The notes below the pieces were generated by a model. It had not been told where the DNA came from. It searched no databases and worked only from the letters and a program-made list of their open reading frames with translations. The translations under genes were made by a program, and so were the position numbers. Shown piece after piece: positions 59,443 through 64,000 of a DNA stretch of 64,000 nucleotides. The stretch is taken from assembly GCF_964204645.1 (NCBI RefSeq), contig NC_134031.1, forward strand, positions 992,001-1,056,000. Direction: 5' to 3'. Origin of the DNA: Tubulanus polymorphus. Lineage: Eukaryota > Nemertea > Palaeonemertea > Tubulaniformes > Tubulanidae. Each line of letters begins with the position of its first letter. Positions within the stretch are counted from its first letter, which is position 1.

Positions 59443-60579
59443 GTAATAAATCATTAGCTCCAGCAAACGTTTAAAACCTTTTTTTCTTTCTGAATGTCGA
59501 ATTCGATATTATGATATCAAGGTTCCTTCTCCTCCAATGTCACGATAATATTTGTTGTATTTTTACCCCAATCCTGTCTTCGTGTATTTATCTCGAATCG
59601 ACAGAGATCGCGAATATTTCGAGTACGTTGACACTAGATTCACCAGCGTCCATCGATCTAGTAATGCGCACAGATATTCTACGATATTCCTAGTAATTGT
59701 AAAAATGAATCTACTTTATTTGCTTCCTGGCAGATTTTGCCGCCGCCGATGATGATATTTTTCATTTCACTTCATGTAGGAGTTTTTGCTTATTTTTTCA
59801 ACCTTGTCCTCGATTCCTACCAGCTTTCGATCAATAGTCATCTTATACCTGACGGTAAAACTGTTTACCGATACCGGCGGCTGAAGTGTTTCTAGTGTAT
59901 CACACGATGAAATTATTCGGTATTTGATTGGCTCGTAAAGTGTGTTGTTTAGTGAATGATTACTAGTGAAGCAATGTCTTAAACATCGACATCAATGAAT
60001 TGACCAACTGGGACTAGTCAATCACTACTACGTACAATCAGTCTATATGTAATAGGTCCCCGGTAGCTCGTTCGTTTTCAAAATCATTCGGTCATTCTAT
60101 AACCTGAAATGAACGGTGCGTCAGATTCTCAACCCGCTGGGAAATCATTCACCTGCTCCAGGATTACTATACAATATCTACTCGCGATATAGTAAAATGA
60201 AAGCTGTAGATTTATAAGATATGCATAAAGCAATGTAATCAGGATGGACTGGCGGTTGTCGTTGATCTACACGCAGAACTGCCAACTGTTCCTGATTTGC
60301 GGTATTTGTTACTTAGTCTTTACTTGTAACGAGAAATACTGATTTGATTCTTGTAATGCATACAGAAATATGAAAAATGTTTCTGAGGCTCTTACTGTTG
60401 ACTGAATGAATGATTTATTTACTTATAATATGTACAAGATTATAAACATAGTTTCTTTGGATATGATTGCATAGATAAATAGACATATATAAGAAGGACA
60501 ACCCCAAGCCCTAGGGGCTGAGCCTGATAGGGGGATTGCCCTGAGAAAAAAAATAAACTAAGTGATAGATACATATAAA
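59443..60579. other. Non-coding stretch
   Basis: No gene supported; ORFs at 59511-59752 are short, overlapping and lack splice signals. Confidence 0.4.
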
Positions 60580-62424
<1,845 letters not shown>

Positions 62425-62504
62425 GGTTCAGAATCCAATTCAACGGTTCAGGGTCCAGTTCTACAGTTCTGGATTCAGTTCCATGGTTCGGGATCCAAGT
62501 CTGA
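62425..62504 (+). repeat. 20-bp repeat x4 inside a foldback-family segment
   Basis: Four diverged 20-bp units of ggttcagggtccagttctac type start at 62425, 62445, 62465 and 62485. Downstream, gttaagatttgattcaaact and tgtagaactacat are foldback-family words. Confidence 0.65.
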
Positions 62505-62666
62505 AACTCTGCTCTTGGTTAAGATTTGATTCAAACTTAATTGGAAAATTGTAGAACTACATCTGAAGTTCGTAGCTTGGGTTCTGATAATCAGTGAACA
62601 TGAGAAAAATCCCACAATAATTCAGCCATAAGATGTAAAGTTATTGAGTCAAATCGCATATATTTT

Positions 62667-62724
62667 GAGCAGTTTCGGCTAAAAACTGTTTCGTCATCAT
62701 CAGTGTTCAGCCGAAATGTTGCTC
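62667..62724. mobile_element. Inverted-repeat element with CTGATGAT-GACGAAAC core
   Basis: gagcagtttcggctaaa at 62667-62683 and gttcagccgaaatgttgctc at 62705-62724 are imperfect inverted arms. Between them the minus strand reads CTGATGATGACGAAAC (62688-62703), the module seen at 15 and 59 kb but without a hairpin insert. Confidence 0.45.
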
Positions 62725-62849
62725 TAAATAATTTACGGATATTGTGTATCTCCGCGACTTATTCTATGAACATGTTTCCAACTCTTTTCAACTGTAATTA
62801 ATTCAATATATTCTAATCATATATTTTCTGTGTCTTGTTCTATTTTCAG

Positions 62850-63111
62850 TACCTGTCAGACTACCGAATAGTTCCACAATGATCGGAGCTGCTGGTAGCA
62901 GACATGTCTCGCAGAGACGACGATCCTCACTTGCCAGCCTTCCGCCCACATCGCTCAATTTATTCCGCCAGAATTTGGGCGGGATCGCGGAAGGGGACGA
63001 GGAACAGGTCAAATTGCCGTCGATACCACGGCGTCGGGCTGTTGACCGGTCGGATTACCGAACATGCGCGTTACTTCAACAACAGCTGAAAAATATCAAA
63101 ACCTACCCAGA
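62850..63111 (+). CDS. Internal coding exon shared by two candidate first exons; product unknown
   Basis: A strong acceptor (pyrimidine-rich tract 62823-62847, CAG ending at 62849) and the donor AGA|GTAAGT (GT at 63112) bound a 262-bp exon. Its frame is open throughout: two bases complete a codon, then 86 codons, then two bases. The peptide starts PVRLPNSSTM, carries a basic RRRSSLASLPP (a likely basophilic kinase site), SLNLFRQNLGG, an acidic EGDEEQ, a second basic patch SIPRRRAVDR and ends LLQQQLKNIKTYP. Composition suggests a cytoplasmic, largely disordered region leading to a helix. An internal ATG at 62879 could start a third isoform. The entry phase fits exons at 34524 and 56605. The rest of the gene lies beyond the window. 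I do not recognise the family. Confidence 0.65.
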
Positions 63112-63166
63112 GTAAGTACTAACTTTAAATCATTAAAACCGCGCGATCACTTGAACGTTTTTGGCC

Positions 63167-63510
63167 GGTACCTGATTAGGCGCCCGGGCAACCGTTCACA
63201 GCCGTCCACAATGATGCTGAATGGGTCCTTGCGTGTTTGACATGCGATAAATTTAGCTCAACCAAAAACATCGGACGAGATCCGTGCCAAATTTGAGCAT
63301 TGACCGATTCATCGCGTGCGAATTCTCCGAACTGGATGCTGACTCCCCTCACTTGCCACAGCATCGTTTCGATATCATTTTAGTATCGAGTGAGTGATTT
63401 AAATGTGAACGCGCTCTCTAAAAAGGCACGAGCAGATTTTGACTCGGGTCTGGTCCGGAGCAGTTTGACCCTGGCTAAATCGTCTCCTTGTGATCGCCGG
63501 TTATATCTTA
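63167..63510 (+). repeat. Dispersed repeat, copy B (pairs with 13806-14070)
   Basis: Aligns along its length with 13806-14070 through gtacctgattaggcg, aaccgttcaca, cagcatcgttt, tgtgaacgcgctct and aaatcgtctcc. It is about 80 bp longer in the middle. It sits just inside the intron after the exon at 62850-63111. The 62-residue minus ORF inside it is not a gene. Confidence 0.6.
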
Positions 63511-63543
63511 TCGCACTGTGATAAATGTTATGTGGAAAGGAAT

Positions 63544-63586
63544 GGCGACGGCGACGGCGACGGTCGGTCGGTCGGTCGGTCGGTCA
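63544..63586. repeat. (GGCGAC)n-(GGTC)n microsatellite
   Basis: Three to four gacggc units pass directly into five ggtc units. Confidence 0.9.
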
Positions 63587-64000
63587 CTGCGTGCAGTGAG
63601 AATGAATATTTAGTTTTATGTATAACGTCAGCACTTGAACAGTTTCTCACGGCGAATGAAAAACACTTTCTGTGTTACTGGCGTCGACGACAACGAAATG
63701 AATTATTTTTTCCCTATTTACCGACATGACGTGGGTGACAAGTGGAGTGTGCGCGCCCAGCAGCAGCCGGAGCGCACACCGGCGGCACACACCGGCTCAC
63801 CGTCAGTGTCGAAACTATGGTAACCACCAGCAATTTATATCATTTAGCTTTGGCAGCACTAAAAAACCGCTGAGTCAATCCGTCACCAACCGAATGGACA
63901 CGCCCAACTGTAAGGATTAGCGTGAGGTTCAATGGCATATTGCGTGTTTCAATTCGAATTACTGGGTTTTTATGTTCTTTTGATAACTGAATCTAAGAGC
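63587..64000. other. Right end, probably intronic
   Basis: No exon can be supported. A GTAAGG donor-like site at 63912 follows overlapping short ORFs; no acceptor with a clear tract is visible before it. Confidence 0.35.

Noticed and set aside
63726-63920. ORF ending just after a GTAAGG site as the next exon of the candidate gene
   Set aside because: No clear acceptor in front and overlapping ORFs in other frames look equally good.

Overview
The window looks like nuclear DNA of a metazoan, most likely a marine invertebrate, and it is gene-poor. The evidence is the lack of long open frames outside repeats, long AT-rich non-coding stretches, spliceosomal exon signals (pyrimidine tract plus CAG acceptor, GTAAGT-type donors), a standard eukaryotic tRNA-Asp gene with internal A and B boxes and a poly-T terminator, and a heavy load of microsatellites, minisatellites and short foldback or tRNA-derived repeats. 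I see no bacterial operons, ribosome binding sites, CRISPR array, prophage, or reverse transcriptase or transposase ORF. The phylum cannot be fixed from the sequence alone.

The best protein-coding evidence is a plus-strand gene that seems to run off the right end. A 262-bp internal exon at 62850-63111 has a strong acceptor and a GTAAGT donor. Two separate candidate first exons lie upstream, at 34524-34578 and 56605-56692. Each has an ATG, an in-frame upstream stop and a good donor. Both end after the first base of a codon, which is exactly the phase the shared exon needs. Both encode a short acidic N-terminus with a similar GY-x-DD core. This suggests one gene with alternative promoters, with introns of about 28 kb and 6 kb. 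I do not recognise the protein. A 400-bp homopyrimidine tract and an NRF1-like site lie just upstream of the distal first exon. Weaker minus-strand coding candidates are at 47109-47390, 58828-59010 and 10509-10799.

RNA and mobile content: an intact tRNA-Asp(GTC) at 2270-2341 (minus); three tRNA-like, probably SINE-derived, fragments near 16.55, 27.56 and 57.7 kb; a probable MITE at 10850-11112; many copies of a small foldback family with gggcccagtttca-type ends; a second foldback family (49.4 and 52.1 kb); a diverged repeat pair (13.8 and 63.2 kb); and four loci with a CTGA(A/T)GAT-hairpin-GAAAC module that recalls the hammerhead-like motifs of Penelope-type retroelements.

Tandem repeats dominate. 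They include (AT)n at 8.2, 38.5 and 43.8 kb; (CTCTCCCT)n at 9.2 kb; (CTG)126 at 32.4 kb; (AAT/GAT)n at 60.6 kb; and minisatellites with units of 35 bp (16.1 kb), 39 bp (25.2 kb), 55 bp (28.7 kb), 8 bp (30.0 kb), 22 bp (41 kb), 44 bp (45 kb), 28 bp (52.9-54.5 kb, about 56 copies) and 40 bp (57.3 kb). Several show higher-order structure. Almost every long ORF in the window is an artefact of these arrays.
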